Assembly: GCA_937951615.1 (NCBI GenBank)
Contig: CALFBH010000029.1
Coordinates: 1 to 64,000 of the forward strand
Length of the DNA: 64,000 nucleotides
From: an uncultured Saprospiraceae bacterium
GTDB taxonomy: Bacteria > Bacteroidota > Bacteroidia > Chitinophagales > Saprospiraceae
Reading direction: 5' to 3'
The notes under the pieces were generated by a model. The model was not told where the DNA came from. It worked only from the letters and a program-made list of their open reading frames with translations, and ran no database searches. A program made the position numbers and the translations under genes. Of the stretch, positions 16,676 to 25,493 are shown piece after piece. How positions within the stretch are numbered: position 1 is the first letter of the stretch; the number at the start of each line of letters is the position of its first letter.

Positions 16676-16817
16676 AGTGTTCGAGTAAAGTATGGGATAG
16701 TCGCAAGGCGAATATTTTTATAAAGTTCCAGTGTTTGATTACTCAATTCCTCACTTTCAATAGAAGAATTCGCCTTGCGACTCTTGCGCTGGACTTGCCC
16801 TACATTAGTCGAACACT
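16676..16817. repeat. PAL-A palindromic element, copy 2
   Basis: 142 bp bounded by AGTGTTCGAGTAAAGTATG and CTACATTAGTCGAACACT. The inner stem pairs AGTCGCAAGGCGAAT with ATTCGCCTTGCGACT, exactly complementary although different from the inner stem of copy 1. The rest of the gap to 17131 holds no convincing gene. Confidence 0.85.
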
Positions 16818-17131
16818 GCTAATTATTCTTTTTTAGAAAAAAGTTTAGCCTCAAAAATTTACTCTCTTCTGGGAATTTTCATAAAGTGTATGATGTTTTT
16901 TGCCGTTCAAGATTTGGATAAAAAGAGGTTTTGCACGATAAATATTCTGCTTTTTAAGTGGAAGTGTTTTATTTGGTGGTTTTTTGCGACAAAATAATAT
17001 TCTGTATTTTACATGTTTTTGACAATCTGGCAAAACATTTGGTGGGTAAGTCTCGTTAATGGAAATAATGTTGGCTTAGATACGCGAACAGAATCATTAA
17101 TTCCATTTTTAGTAAAATAACATTTAACACT

Positions 17132-17614
17132 ATGTTTTCAATCAAATCAAAGACACTTACAATTTTAACAATCGGTATGATTGTATTTCTAAGCTCTTGC
17201 GACTTGCAGGAATTAGATGGGCTACAGCCCGAAATCCGAATCGAAACGAATACAGAAAGTTCCAGAAATGCAGCTCCTGACCCGAGTGTGGTTATCAAAA
17301 AAGTCATTGAACGAGATTGTCTTGGAGCAACGGACAATCGTGAATTTGATGTTTATATCACACCTGATGCTTTTGCGTTTTATTGTGATGCAGGAAATAG
17401 CCTTGACTACCACTTTGTAGAAGGAGAGAACAGTACACCTATTGTTTTCAATTCAAACCAGCAAAGCAGCCGGTTTTCTTTGCCTAGTGGAACAAAATAC
17501 ACCTTAGAGTTATATACTGCGTCTGGAAATATATTGGTTTCTACTTCATTGGGTTTTCAGTTGGATGATTGCTTACCTGGATTGGTAGAACAATCGGATA
17601 ATCCGGTAGAGTAG
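17132..17614 (+). CDS. Lipoprotein, unknown function
   Basis: 160 residues. The N-terminus IGMIVFLSSCDLQELD is a lipoprotein signal with the lipidated Cys near residue 24, so it should be anchored in the outer membrane or periplasm. Three later cysteines (RDCLGA, FYCDAG, DDCLPG) could form disulfides. Most of the rest predicts beta strands (REFDVYITPDAFAFY, RFSLPSGTKYTLELYT). No family recognised. Monocistronic, followed by a hairpin of heptamer repeats before the convergent Reelin-like gene. Confidence 0.8.
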   Translation: MFSIKSKTLTILTIGMIVFLSSCDLQELDGLQPEIRIETNTESSRNAAPDPSVVIKKVIERDCLGATDNREFDVYITPDAFAFYCDAGNSLDYHFVEGENSTPIVFNSNQQSSRFSLPSGTKYTLELYTASGNILVSTSLGFQLDDCLPGLVEQSDNPVE

Positions 17615-17680
17615 TGAAGCAGTAACTGATACTGACATTTTTAAGACATATTAGCCCCGCAATTTATCAGAAAAAAGTGG

Positions 17681-17864
17681 AATATCGAATATTGAACAAG
17701 GAATATCGAATTACGAAGTATGTATAATTAGTTTTAAAGTGGAATAGGTTGTGATTCAGTGATTTAATTTTTCCATCCTGCTAAAAAAAGCCGCTCTATT
17801 TTAGCAATTTAACGTATTAATACTTCGATATTCGGTGTTCGATATTCGGTGTTCGACATTCAAA
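17681..17864. repeat. Hairpin of TTCGATATTCGGTG heptamers
   Basis: The right arm (17821-17864) is a clean 7-base-period array: TTCGATA, TTCGGTG, TTCGATA, TTCGGTG, TTCGACA. The left arm (17681-17720, ATCGAATATTGAACAAGG and on) is its rough complement. It lies between two convergent genes, and the rest of this 322-base gap holds no gene. Confidence 0.8.
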
Positions 17865-17936
17865 ATGTACTGATTTATTTAGTGCCGAAGGTACTAGATT
17901 ATTACTGAAACTGTAACTGATATTGCCCCTCTCTCT

Positions 17937-18794
17937 TTATTTCTTAACAAACTTAGTCGTCAGTACTTTATTATCCTGATTCAAATGAATCAGGTAAGTG
18001 CCAGATGACAAGCCGCTTACATCAAAACCTTCCAGGTGTTCGCCAGATGTCAATTCAGTTGTTCTGCTCTGAATCGTACGTCCCTGCAAGTCTGTAATTT
18101 CAAACATCATCTCACCAGATAGCTGACTTTCCACCGCTACATTTAGCTGATGAACTGCTGGGTTTGGATATACCGATACATTAGCATCAAGGCGATAAGC
18201 ATCGATACCTACAAGGCCTTCCTGTAAAGTAAGTGTCGTAGCTGCACCACCATCACCAGAGGTCATACCGTTGCCATTCACGCCATTACCTGATGCGTAG
18301 AACGTTACGGTACCTGCATTTTCGGCGGGTGCTGTCCATTCGAGCTCAAATGTGTTGCTGGTACTCGTGCCATTATGCTCGGCATAGCTTCTGCCTGTGT
18401 TGGAAGCTGTTGCAATCTGTACATTGGAAGCCGGATTCGACCAGCCATTGACATCGCTATCATCCGAATCGAGCAGGCTGACCATTTGGAAACCAAAGCC
18501 ACTTGGCGTTGTTCCTGCCTGATGTGTAATCGTGACGCGCGCATCATACTTTTGTCCAGGTAGATATTCTGTAACAGCTATTCCGCCGTTTAGAATTTCA
18601 ATTTCCATCGTAACGCCAATCGTTCCGCCATGACAAGTCTGGCAAGTCCAGGGAGTACCTGCTCCTGTTAGTTGGTCGCCTGGTGCGCCAGTGTTTCCCC
18701 AGTTCTGGGAAGCTGCCCGCCCACCAGAATTGCTCAAAAACAAAAAGCTTAGCGCGAACATGCAAAAAAATGTGTAAATAAAATTTAATTTCAT
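17937..18794 (-). CDS. T9SS-secreted Reelin-like/choice-of-anchor-V protein with CXXCH motif
   Basis: 285 residues from the ATG at 18794, which gives a proper signal peptide (FFCMFALSFLFLSNSGGRAA). The motif WTCQTCHGG at about residue 50 is a CXXCH heme c-type site. It is followed by a beta-sandwich with GQKYDARVTITHQ and FGFQMVSLLDSDD, as in the Reeler/choice-of-anchor V proteins. The C-terminus (DANVSVYPNPAVHQLNV to TKFVKK) is a T9SS type A tail. Whether heme is attached is uncertain: the CXXCH is a feature of the family's N-terminal region, but no second heme ligand is obvious. Confidence 0.88.
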   Translation of the reverse strand: MKLNFIYTFFCMFALSFLFLSNSGGRAASQNWGNTGAPGDQLTGAGTPWTCQTCHGGTIGVTMEIEILNGGIAVTEYLPGQKYDARVTITHQAGTTPSGFGFQMVSLLDSDDSDVNGWSNPASNVQIATASNTGRSYAEHNGTSTSNTFELEWTAPAENAGTVTFYASGNGVNGNGMTSGDGGAATTLTLQEGLVGIDAYRLDANVSVYPNPAVHQLNVAVESQLSGEMMFEITDLQGRTIQSRTTELTSGEHLEGFDVSGLSSGTYLIHLNQDNKVLTTKFVKK

Positions 18795-19015
18795 CGTTAG
18801 AATTTTTTGTTTAATAAATATATTTCTAAAATTAATAATTGCGTTCATTTAATTGCATAAATATATATAATTTTTGTTTCAAATGCTTGCTTTGAGCTTC
18901 TTTTATAGCTGTCCCAACAAAAATGGCTTTATTTCAAAAAAAAGTCCAACATTTTTTATAAAAAGTGTACTTTATACACTAAGTTTTATTAAGTTTATTC
19001 CTTAAAAGATATTCT

Positions 19016-19579
19016 ATGTCTATGCCTTCTCCCTATGGCGGTCAAAATCGTATTATTCTGACCCGTCGGGAATATATTATCTGGATCAGCATCGCCTTGG
19101 CTGTGATGGCAACTATCTTTTTGTTTGTCTTTGAGTTGCGACATTTTAACAACACCTTTAAGCTGGGGCGAATGTTCCTAATAACGACACTATTTGCAGC
19201 AGGCATAGGGACATGGATAATGTGGAGACTCAAACCTACTTTGAAAGATACCATTGACAGTATTCGAGTAAGCTTGATGGTCTATCTTGGATTGGTGGCT
19301 TTACTGTTTTTAGCCACTCACTTTATTAATAGAAACCTAACATTAGGGGAAACCCGTACTGAGACTTATCCTTTTTTACAACACGAATTGTATAGAAAAG
19401 ATGTAGAAAGCATAAAAGATGAACAGCCACTCATCAAAACGTACATTCAAACAGGCAACGATATGAAACGCCTTGTCAGTCGTGGATACCTTTATAATGA
19501 AGCCACAGATAAGGGAGAGGTCAGCGTCCAGGTAAAACGAGGAATACTCGGTTTTAAAGTCGCAAAGTTTAAAAATTAA
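19016..19579 (+). CDS. Three-helix membrane protein, unknown
   Basis: 187 residues. Hydrophobic helices at about 20-42 (IIWISIALAVMATIFLFVF), 58-78 (MFLITTLFAAGIGTWIMW) and 90-112 (VSLMVYLGLVALLFLATHF), then a soluble C-terminus ending in basic residues. No family recognised. It ends 8 bases before the start of the GH3 glycosidase, so the two are probably translated from one mRNA, though nothing in the protein indicates a role with sugars. Confidence 0.75.
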   Translation: MSMPSPYGGQNRIILTRREYIIWISIALAVMATIFLFVFELRHFNNTFKLGRMFLITTLFAAGIGTWIMWRLKPTLKDTIDSIRVSLMVYLGLVALLFLATHFINRNLTLGETRTETYPFLQHELYRKDVESIKDEQPLIKTYIQTGNDMKRLVSRGYLYNEATDKGEVSVQVKRGILGFKVAKFKN

Positions 19580-19587
19580 TAATCGAA

Positions 19588-21897
19588 ATGAAACTAATCA
19601 AACTATTTACGCTATCCATTTTATTATTGGTATTCAGTTGTACAGCAAGCAATAAAGTCGCTACAACACTTACAGAAAGCAAACCTGTTTTGCTTACAGC
19701 AATAGATAAAAAAGTACAGGCAGTATTGTCCAAAATGACTTTGGAGGACAAGGTGGGCGAAATGACCCAATTGTCCATTGATATGATCTCTGTAGGTGCG
19801 CCTTACAACTTAGAAGAACCACAGCGGCTTTCGCCGGAAAAACTGCAAAAAGTACTGGTAGAATATCGGGTAGGCTCGATTTTAAATGCCGGCGGACATG
19901 CTTATGATTTGGATTATTGGCATGAAACCATCAAGACGATTCAGGATATTGCAGTGAATGAAAAAGCAAGTGGTATTCCTGTTTTGTATGGTATAGATGC
20001 GATTCATGGTACAAATTATACCCTCAATTCTACCTTGTATCCCCAACAAATTGCGCAGGCTGCAAGCTGGAATCCCGACATGGCAACAAGCATTGCGGCT
20101 GCGACCGCTTACGAAACCCGTGCAAGCTGGATTCCCTGGACTTTTTCGCCCGTACTTGATCTTGGACGCCATCCACTTTGGCCCCGTATGTGGGAAACCT
20201 TTGGTGAAGATGTATTGCTCGCCAGTAGAATGGGAGAAGCAGTTATCAATGGATATGAAGGTCTTGACAATAATATTGGTGATCCTGAACGGGTGGCGAG
20301 TTGCCTCAAGCATTTTGTTGGTTATGGTGTACCAAGATCGGGTAAAGACCGGACACCATCCTATATTCCTGAGCGACAATTGCGCGAATACCACCTGCCA
20401 ACTTTCCAGGCGGCCATTGATGCTGGCGCAATGACCATTATGATTAATTCTGGCGAAATGAATGGTATTCCAGTACATGCCAATTACGATATTCTGACCA
20501 CTTTGCTCCGTGATGAAATGGGTTTTGAAGGCTTTATTGTCACCGACTGGGAGGATATTGGCTACCTCGTTAGCCGGCATCGTGTAGCGAAAGATTATCG
20601 CGAAGCCACCAAGCTGGCCATCAATGCCGGTATAGACATGGCGATGGTACCCATGAGTCTGGAATTTAGCGATGCTTTGCTCCAACTGGCTAAAGACGGT
20701 GAAGTTTCTATGGCGCGTATTGATGAGGCGGTTAGTCGCATTTTAAAAGTAAAATTCAAGCTAGGTTTATTTGAAAATCCTTATCCAAAAGATCGTGCTT
20801 ATCCTGATTTTGATTCCAAAAAATTTGAAGACCTCAGTTATCTGGCTGCGCAGGAAGCGATGACTTTATTGAAAAATGATAATAATATTCTACCATTAGA
20901 TAAAAATAAAAAAGTGCTGGTCGTTGGCCCTACGGGCAATAACATGACCGACCTCAATGGCGGCTGGTCACGCACCTGGCAAGGCACGGAACCCAAATGG
21001 GATACGGAAGGCAAACGCACTATTTTTGATGCCATAGCTACGAAAGTAGGCAAAGCCAATGCCCAATACATCAAAGGCGCAGAATTTGACAAAGCAGAAA
21101 ATATGTCGGAAGCCATAGCTGCGGCAGGACAGGCAGATGTGATTGTGGCTTGTTTGGGAGAACATCCTTATACGGAAAAACCAGGCGATATTGTAAGCCT
21201 CGATTTGCCCGATGCGCAGATAGACTTGGTGAAAAAACTTGCGGCTACAGGTAAGCCTGTTGTTCTTGTGCTGGTAGAAGGTCGCCCACGCATCATACAA
21301 AGAATAGAACCAGATGCACAGGGCATTCTGATGGCTTATATTCCAGGCGAAGAAGGCGGTCGTGCTGTAGCAGATGTCTTATTTGGTGATTATAATCCAG
21401 GCGGGAAATTGCCTTATACCTATCCAAGGTTTGCCAACGACCTGATAACGTATGACCACAAAGGCACAGAATTAATGGATAAAAATTTCGGAACAAATGC
21501 CATCAATCCGCAATATCGTTTCGGACATGGATTGAGTTATACCAATTTTGAATACAGCAACCTAAGTGTAAGTGGTGCTTTCTGGGACGGTACTGCGCCA
21601 TTGCAAGTATCTGTCACGGTGAAAAACACAGGAGATCGGGATGGTCAGGAAGTGGTGCAAGCCTATGTCTCCGATTTGGTGGCCAGTATTACGCCATCCA
21701 TGGAACGCTTAAGGGCTTTTGAAAAAATAAGCCTAAAAGCCGGACAAAGCAAAACAGTAAAATTCACCATTAAATCCCGCGATCTGGCTTTTGTTGGGAA
21801 AGATTATAAATGGAGGACAGAACCTGGCAATTTCACTTTACGCATTGGTGAGTTGAAAGAAAATTTTGAATATACTGGTGCTTTGAAAAGTTGGTAG
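19588..21897 (+). CDS. bglX: GH3 beta-glucosidase, BglX-like lipoprotein
   Basis: 769 residues. The N-terminus ILLLVFSCTAS is a lipoprotein signal, so the enzyme is likely periplasmic or outer-membrane anchored. The GH3 N-terminal barrel (about 40-390) has GIPVLYGIDAIHG, FSPVLDLGRHPLWPRMWETF and the nucleophile region GFEGFIVTDWEDIG, with Asp at about residue 320. The GH3 C domain (about 430-640) and a fibronectin-III-like domain at the end (VTVKNTGDRDGQEVVQAYVS) follow, the full BglX layout. It would release glucose from beta-linked oligosaccharides. No SusC/SusD pair is present, so it is not in an obvious polysaccharide locus. Confidence 0.95.
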   Translation: MKLIKLFTLSILLLVFSCTASNKVATTLTESKPVLLTAIDKKVQAVLSKMTLEDKVGEMTQLSIDMISVGAPYNLEEPQRLSPEKLQKVLVEYRVGSILNAGGHAYDLDYWHETIKTIQDIAVNEKASGIPVLYGIDAIHGTNYTLNSTLYPQQIAQAASWNPDMATSIAAATAYETRASWIPWTFSPVLDLGRHPLWPRMWETFGEDVLLASRMGEAVINGYEGLDNNIGDPERVASCLKHFVGYGVPRSGKDRTPSYIPERQLREYHLPTFQAAIDAGAMTIMINSGEMNGIPVHANYDILTTLLRDEMGFEGFIVTDWEDIGYLVSRHRVAKDYREATKLAINAGIDMAMVPMSLEFSDALLQLAKDGEVSMARIDEAVSRILKVKFKLGLFENPYPKDRAYPDFDSKKFEDLSYLAAQEAMTLLKNDNNILPLDKNKKVLVVGPTGNNMTDLNGGWSRTWQGTEPKWDTEGKRTIFDAIATKVGKANAQYIKGAEFDKAENMSEAIAAAGQADVIVACLGEHPYTEKPGDIVSLDLPDAQIDLVKKLAATGKPVVLVLVEGRPRIIQRIEPDAQGILMAYIPGEEGGRAVADVLFGDYNPGGKLPYTYPRFANDLITYDHKGTELMDKNFGTNAINPQYRFGHGLSYTNFEYSNLSVSGAFWDGTAPLQVSVTVKNTGDRDGQEVVQAYVSDLVASITPSMERLRAFEKISLKAGQSKTVKFTIKSRDLAFVGKDYKWRTEPGNFTLRIGELKENFEYTGALKSW

Positions 21898-21973
21898 GTT
21901 CAAATATAAATTCAAATACAAACACCAAATTCAAATACAAATGAATTTGGTGTTTGTATTTTATCGGAGGCTT

Positions 21974-22132
21974 AGTAATGGTCAAAAAATAACTTCCTCA
22001 TTTGATGCGACTAATTTTTCATCATACTTCGTTGCTCACTCATTACGTAGCAAGGCTATGCGCTTCGTTCGCGCCTCGTCTGATAAAAAATTAGCCTGCC
22101 TGAAATCGGGAACTTATTTTTTGACCATTACT
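21974..22132. repeat. PAL-D hairpin element, copy 1
   Basis: 24-base arms (AGTAATGGTCAAAAAATAAC at 21974 and its partner ending at 22132) are complementary with one mismatch. A second inner pair is CTAATTTTT/AAAAATTAG. The loop CTTCGTTGC, GTAGC, AGGCTATGCG, TTCGCGCCTCG is shared with 58829-58989, whose arms are different. It ends 14 bases before the tRNA promoter's -33 box. Confidence 0.85.
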
Positions 22133-22145
22133 TATTGTTTTTATC

Positions 22146-22176
22146 TTGGAAAAAGAAATAGCCTTTTGTATCTTTG
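22146..22176 (+). promoter_or_regulatory. Bacteroidota promoter for tRNA-Ala
   Basis: TTG at 22146-22148 and TATCTTTG at 22169-22176 (consensus TAnnTTTG) are 20 bases apart, the expected spacing. The -7 box lies 29 bases before the tRNA. Confidence 0.75.
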
Positions 22177-22205
22177 CCCCGCTCATCTAAGATGGGTATC
22201 AAAAT

Positions 22206-22279
22206 GGGGGATTAGCTCAGTTGGCTAGAGCGTTTGACTGGCAGTCAAAAGGTCAGCGGTTCGACTCCGCTATTCTCCA
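22206..22279 (+). tRNA. tRNA-Ala (anticodon GGC)
   Basis: The 74-base cloverleaf folds fully. The acceptor stem GGGGGAT pairs with ATTCTCC, including the G3-U70 pair that marks alanine tRNAs. The anticodon stem TTTGA/TCAAA carries the loop CTGGCAG, giving anticodon GGC. The T stem is AGCGG/CCGCT with loop TTCGACT. The discriminator base is A and CCA is not encoded. Confidence 0.97.
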
Positions 22280-22693
22280 CACTGATTATCAGGCACTTGC
22301 AAAATAAATTTTGTGAGTGCTTTTTTATTTGCACTCAAAAATACGCTTTTAGCCTCAAAAAAATCGCTCGACCTAATTTTCCAATGCACTGCAATCATAA
22401 ATATTTTCGCCAATCCTATGCAAATTGACTGTAAACAAACGCCTTAGTAGTCTTTGCATTTACCTATACAAACATATATTTTAGCATTGGCGTTTTCTAA
22501 AGATTGTCTGTTTAAAATGATAGAGCATGGTTTTATCCGAACTTTTTCATGGCAAATCTTATTAGTAGATAGGAACATTGGATTTTTACAGCTATTTTGC
22601 AGCGACTTCAAATAAAAAGTTGTTCGCAACTGGATAAGGAATGACGCAAAAATAAATTTACTTTCTTTTGACTCGTTCCTAAAAAACGATAAT
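22280..22693. other. Intergenic region between tRNA-Ala and rbfA
   Basis: 414 bases with no gene I can support. A minus-strand frame (22444-22743) overlaps the rbfA start and has no recognisable protein. At 22645 the sequence GGAATGACGCAAAAATAAAT resembles the outer arm of the PAL-D element at 58829; read on the minus strand it contains TATTTTTG, a -7-like box. Confidence 0.5.
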
Positions 22694-23071
22694 ATGGGTA
22701 TTCGACAAAAACAGACCGCTTCTACAGTGCAGCGTAGCATCACCAGAATTTTTCAGGAAGAAGGTGGATATATATATGGCGATGCGCTCGTGACAGTGAC
22801 GGAGGTGAGAATGACACCCGATATGGGGATTGCCAGGATTTATCTGAGTGTGTATAATGCACATAATAAGGTGGGCGTAATAGAGGCAGTGAAGCATAAT
22901 GCGACCCGTCTTCGTAGTATTTTGGCATCGCGTATCCGGCATCATGTTCGACGAATTCCGTTTCTGGAATTTTATCTGGATGAAACACTGGATGAAATGC
23001 ATCGATTGAGTGAATTATTTAATAAACTAGAGGCCGACAAACAAAAAAGTGCGTCACAAGAGGAGGAATAA
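22694..23071 (+). CDS. rbfA: Ribosome-binding factor A
   Basis: 30S maturation and cold-adaptation factor that binds 16S rRNA near helix 1. The 125 residues show the KH-like fold sequence: QRSITRIFQEEGG, LVTVTEVRMTPDMGIARIYL, then IRHHVRRIPFLEFYLDETLD and a charged C-terminal tail. The VRRIPFLEFYLDETLDEM segment is the strongest family mark. The LolC/E-like permease gene follows about 1.1 kb on; rbfA next to that permease is an arrangement I recall from other Bacteroidota, here split by an inserted lipoprotein gene. Confidence 0.93.
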   Translation: MGIRQKQTASTVQRSITRIFQEEGGYIYGDALVTVTEVRMTPDMGIARIYLSVYNAHNKVGVIEAVKHNATRLRSILASRIRHHVRRIPFLEFYLDETLDEMHRLSELFNKLEADKQKSASQEEE

Positions 23072-23078
23072 TTTTTTG

Positions 23079-23215
23079 TCGATAGTCCACAGTCCATGGT
23101 CGATAGCTGTTTTTTAACATTCAAGTCATTTCAGTATTTCATTTTGCTTTGCAAAATCCGTATAAAACCTACAAAATAGGAATATTGTTAAATTTTTAGC
23201 TATGAACTATCGACG
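23079..23215. repeat. GTCGATAGTCCATGG-type repeat with distal inverted word
   Basis: GTCGATAGTCCACAGTCCAT and GGTCGATAGC (23079-23107) are followed about 90 bases later by AGCTATGAACTATCGAC (23199-23215), which is complementary to parts of the first. Confidence 0.6.
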
Positions 23216-23241
23216 CAAATTCAAAAATAATTAAGAATCTA

Positions 23242-23967
23242 ATGAATCAGTTTAAGACCGGAGCAATTTTGACTTTTGTCATTGCTCTATTTTTTATTAC
23301 CTGCGGAAAAGAAGACGCAGAGACGACCGTCAATACTTCCGATTTTTCAGTAACGATAGATGAAAACCCGGCAGTTGGGCAAAATCTAGGGACAGCGAGT
23401 GCTACGACCAACCAAGGCGATCTCACTTATACCTTGTCATCATCTTCACCAACTGGCGCCTTCACCGTTGATGCTTCTAGTGGAGCAATTAGCGTTGCGG
23501 ATAAAACGCTTTTTGATTATGAAGAGCGCGAATCATTAGCTGGTGTCGTGACGGTTTCCAATGACGGTATTTCCAAAAACATCAATGTATTGGTTTTGCT
23601 GAATGACGTCAAAGCCAGCGCAGCAGATTTGAATACCTTACAAAGAACCTGGGAAATGGTGAATTTTTCTTATGCTGGCGTTATGGCTACCTTGATGAAC
23701 CACAGTTGCCGACTAGATGATGCGATGGAATTTAAAGCTGACGGTACTTATTTATATGATGGCGGAACAGAATTGTGTGGAGGAGAAGACAGTCAGCAAC
23801 AAAAAGCAGGCACTTGGGATTTGGATGAAAATCTGAATTTTGTCTTGTTTGATAAAGGCACAAACAAAGAACTTGAGGCAAATATTGATTTATTTACACC
23901 AACGAACCTGAATATGTCTGGGACTTATGTTTTTACTTCCTTTTCGGGTGAAACTGTTCCTCAGTAG
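23242..23967 (+). CDS. Lipoprotein with cadherin-like and lipocalin-like domains
   Basis: 241 residues. Lipoprotein signal FVIALFFITCGKED with Cys near residue 22. Residues about 30-125 read as a cadherin repeat (FSVTIDENPAVGQNLGT, LTYTLSSSSPTGAFTVD, GAISVADKTLFDYEERE). The rest resembles a lipocalin-like domain (RTWEMVNFSY, MEFKADGTYLYDGG, GTWDLDENLNFVLF), as in many Bacteroidota surface lipoproteins. Probably faces the periplasm or the cell surface; ligand unknown. It sits between rbfA and the permease and appears to be an insertion into that pair. Confidence 0.8.
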   Translation: MNQFKTGAILTFVIALFFITCGKEDAETTVNTSDFSVTIDENPAVGQNLGTASATTNQGDLTYTLSSSSPTGAFTVDASSGAISVADKTLFDYEERESLAGVVTVSNDGISKNINVLVLLNDVKASAADLNTLQRTWEMVNFSYAGVMATLMNHSCRLDDAMEFKADGTYLYDGGTELCGGEDSQQQKAGTWDLDENLNFVLFDKGTNKELEANIDLFTPTNLNMSGTYVFTSFSGETVPQ

Positions 23968-24010
23968 GGATAATGAATGAATTCTTGAATGGGTAAATAA
24001 ATGTACAAAT

Positions 24011-24089
24011 TAAGTGCTTGGACTCAACTAAACGCCACTTTCAATTTACATAATTGGCTTATTGTCAATACTTTTTTGAATTTTAATTT
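24011..24089. repeat. 79-bp leader repeat, copy 1
   Basis: Contains GGACTCAACTAAACGCCACT then TTCAATTTACATAATTGGC. A second copy at 52900-52978 is about 80 percent identical over its length. Both lie shortly before a plus-strand start codon (57 and 36 bases). Confidence 0.8.
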
Positions 24090-24145
24090 GACGTTTGGAT
24101 TTGTATTTCCACTTACCAATCAACCAGTCACCAATGACCAGATAA

Positions 24146-25375
24146 ATGAACTTAGCATTTAAAATAGCAAGGCGTTATTTATTTTCCAGAAAATCCACGA
24201 ATGCCATCAATGTCATTTCGGGGATTTCTGTATTTGGTATAACGGTGGGTGCAGCAGCGTTGATTATTATTTTGTCGGTCTTCAATGGCTTTGGCAATTT
24301 ACTGAGCAGCCTGTTTGATAAGTTCAATCCAGACATCAAAATCACAGCAATAGAAGGCAAAGTATTTGTGCCAACAACCGACCAGATGGCTTTGCTTCGA
24401 GCATTGGATGGTGTAGAATATGTATCGCAAACGCTGGAAGAAAATGCCATGTTCGAGTATGGAAAAAACACGGACTTTGGTATTATAAAAGGCGTGGATG
24501 AATGGTTTGATGAAGTAACTTCTATTGACACGACCGTTGTGAGAGGAAGATATGAACTCAAAGAAGGCGGACGCGATTATGCGGTCTTGGGATTGGGCAT
24601 GGAGCAAAAACTTTCTGCCAGTATTGCCGATATTATTTCGACCCTCAATGTTTATATGCCGAAACGGACGGCTTCGAACAGCTTATTACAACAACCTTTC
24701 AAAAAAAGAATCATCAATTTTGGCGGGACTTTCGTCGTGCAACAAAGCGATTTTGACGAGCATTATGTCGTCGTACCACTGGAATTTGCACGAGAATTGT
24801 TGAGCTACGATAATGAAGTCAGTTCTTTGGAACTCAAATTGTATAGTGACGCGGATTCGAAAGCAAGCATCTCGGCTGTACGGCAGGTAATGGGCGATGG
24901 CTTTCATGTCAAAAATCGTTATGAACAGAATGCTGCTTTTTTCAAAATTATGAACATAGAAAAATGGATTGCTTATGTGATCCTGAGTTTTACGCTGGTG
25001 CTGGTTGCTTTCAATATGGTCGGCTCTTTATGGATGCTGGTGATTGAAAAAAAGCAGGACATTGCTATCCTCAAATCTATGGGCGCGACTTCGACTATGA
25101 TTCGCAATATTTTTCTGGGCGAAGGCTTATTATTGTCTTTGCTTGGCGTGGGCATTGGTTTTGCCTTGGCAATAGCAGCTTGTCTGCTGCAACAAAAATT
25201 TGGTTTCATCCGCTTACAGGGCAGTGATTCTTTTTTGATTGAAGCTTATCCGGTGAGTATGCAGCTTTGGGATTTTATCGTTGTATTTATCACGGTTGTA
25301 CTGATTGGAACTTTGGCTGCGCTGCTGCCTGCGGTGCGGGCTAGTCGGATTAGTAGTATTATTCGGGGGGAGTAA
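24146..25375 (+). CDS. ABC transporter permease, LolC/E-like (FtsX family)
   Basis: 409 residues: an N-terminal transmembrane helix after FKIARRYLFSRKSTNAINVI, a periplasmic domain of about 200 residues, and three helices near residues 275, 320 and 370. This is the MacB/FtsX topology, and NVISGISVFGITVGAAALII is the LolC/E-type start. Such permeases extract lipoproteins from the inner membrane together with LolD. No ATPase gene lies next to it, so it must use one encoded elsewhere. The 120-residue gene downstream may be co-transcribed. Confidence 0.88.
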   Translation: MNLAFKIARRYLFSRKSTNAINVISGISVFGITVGAAALIIILSVFNGFGNLLSSLFDKFNPDIKITAIEGKVFVPTTDQMALLRALDGVEYVSQTLEENAMFEYGKNTDFGIIKGVDEWFDEVTSIDTTVVRGRYELKEGGRDYAVLGLGMEQKLSASIADIISTLNVYMPKRTASNSLLQQPFKKRIINFGGTFVVQQSDFDEHYVVVPLEFARELLSYDNEVSSLELKLYSDADSKASISAVRQVMGDGFHVKNRYEQNAAFFKIMNIEKWIAYVILSFTLVLVAFNMVGSLWMLVIEKKQDIAILKSMGATSTMIRNIFLGEGLLLSLLGVGIGFALAIAACLLQQKFGFIRLQGSDSFLIEAYPVSMQLWDFIVVFITVVLIGTLAALLPAVRASRISSIIRGE

Positions 25376-25378
25376 AAA

Positions 25379-25486
25379 TGTGTTGATGTGTTGATGTGCG
25401 CGTGTGTTGATGTGTTTTTTTTTGCGGAGCAAAAACACGACAACACGACAACACGACAACACGACAACACGACAACACGACAACAC
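25379..25486. repeat. Octamer array ACACGACA with complementary GT-rich arm
   Basis: 25433-25486 is about six and a half copies of the 8-base unit ACACGACA. 25379-25416 is a TGTGTTGATGTG-rich arm roughly complementary to it, with TTTTTTTTTGCGG between. It separates the permease gene from the next start and ends 8 bases before it. Confidence 0.9.
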
Positions 25487-25493
25487 AATAAGA

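Noticed and set aside
16851-17033. Minus-strand frame of 60 residues in the gap before the lipoprotein
   Set aside because: Lysine-rich, no motif, AT-rich context; most likely chance.
21941-22228. Plus-strand frame of 95 residues before tRNA-Ala
   Set aside because: It is the translation of PAL-D and runs into the tRNA, so it is not a gene.
22444-22743. Minus-strand frame of 99 residues between the tRNA and rbfA
   Set aside because: It runs over the rbfA start on the opposite strand and shows no recognisable protein features.
25433-25486. CRISPR-like array
   Set aside because: Units are 8 bases with no spacers; it is a simple tandem repeat. No cas genes are in the window.
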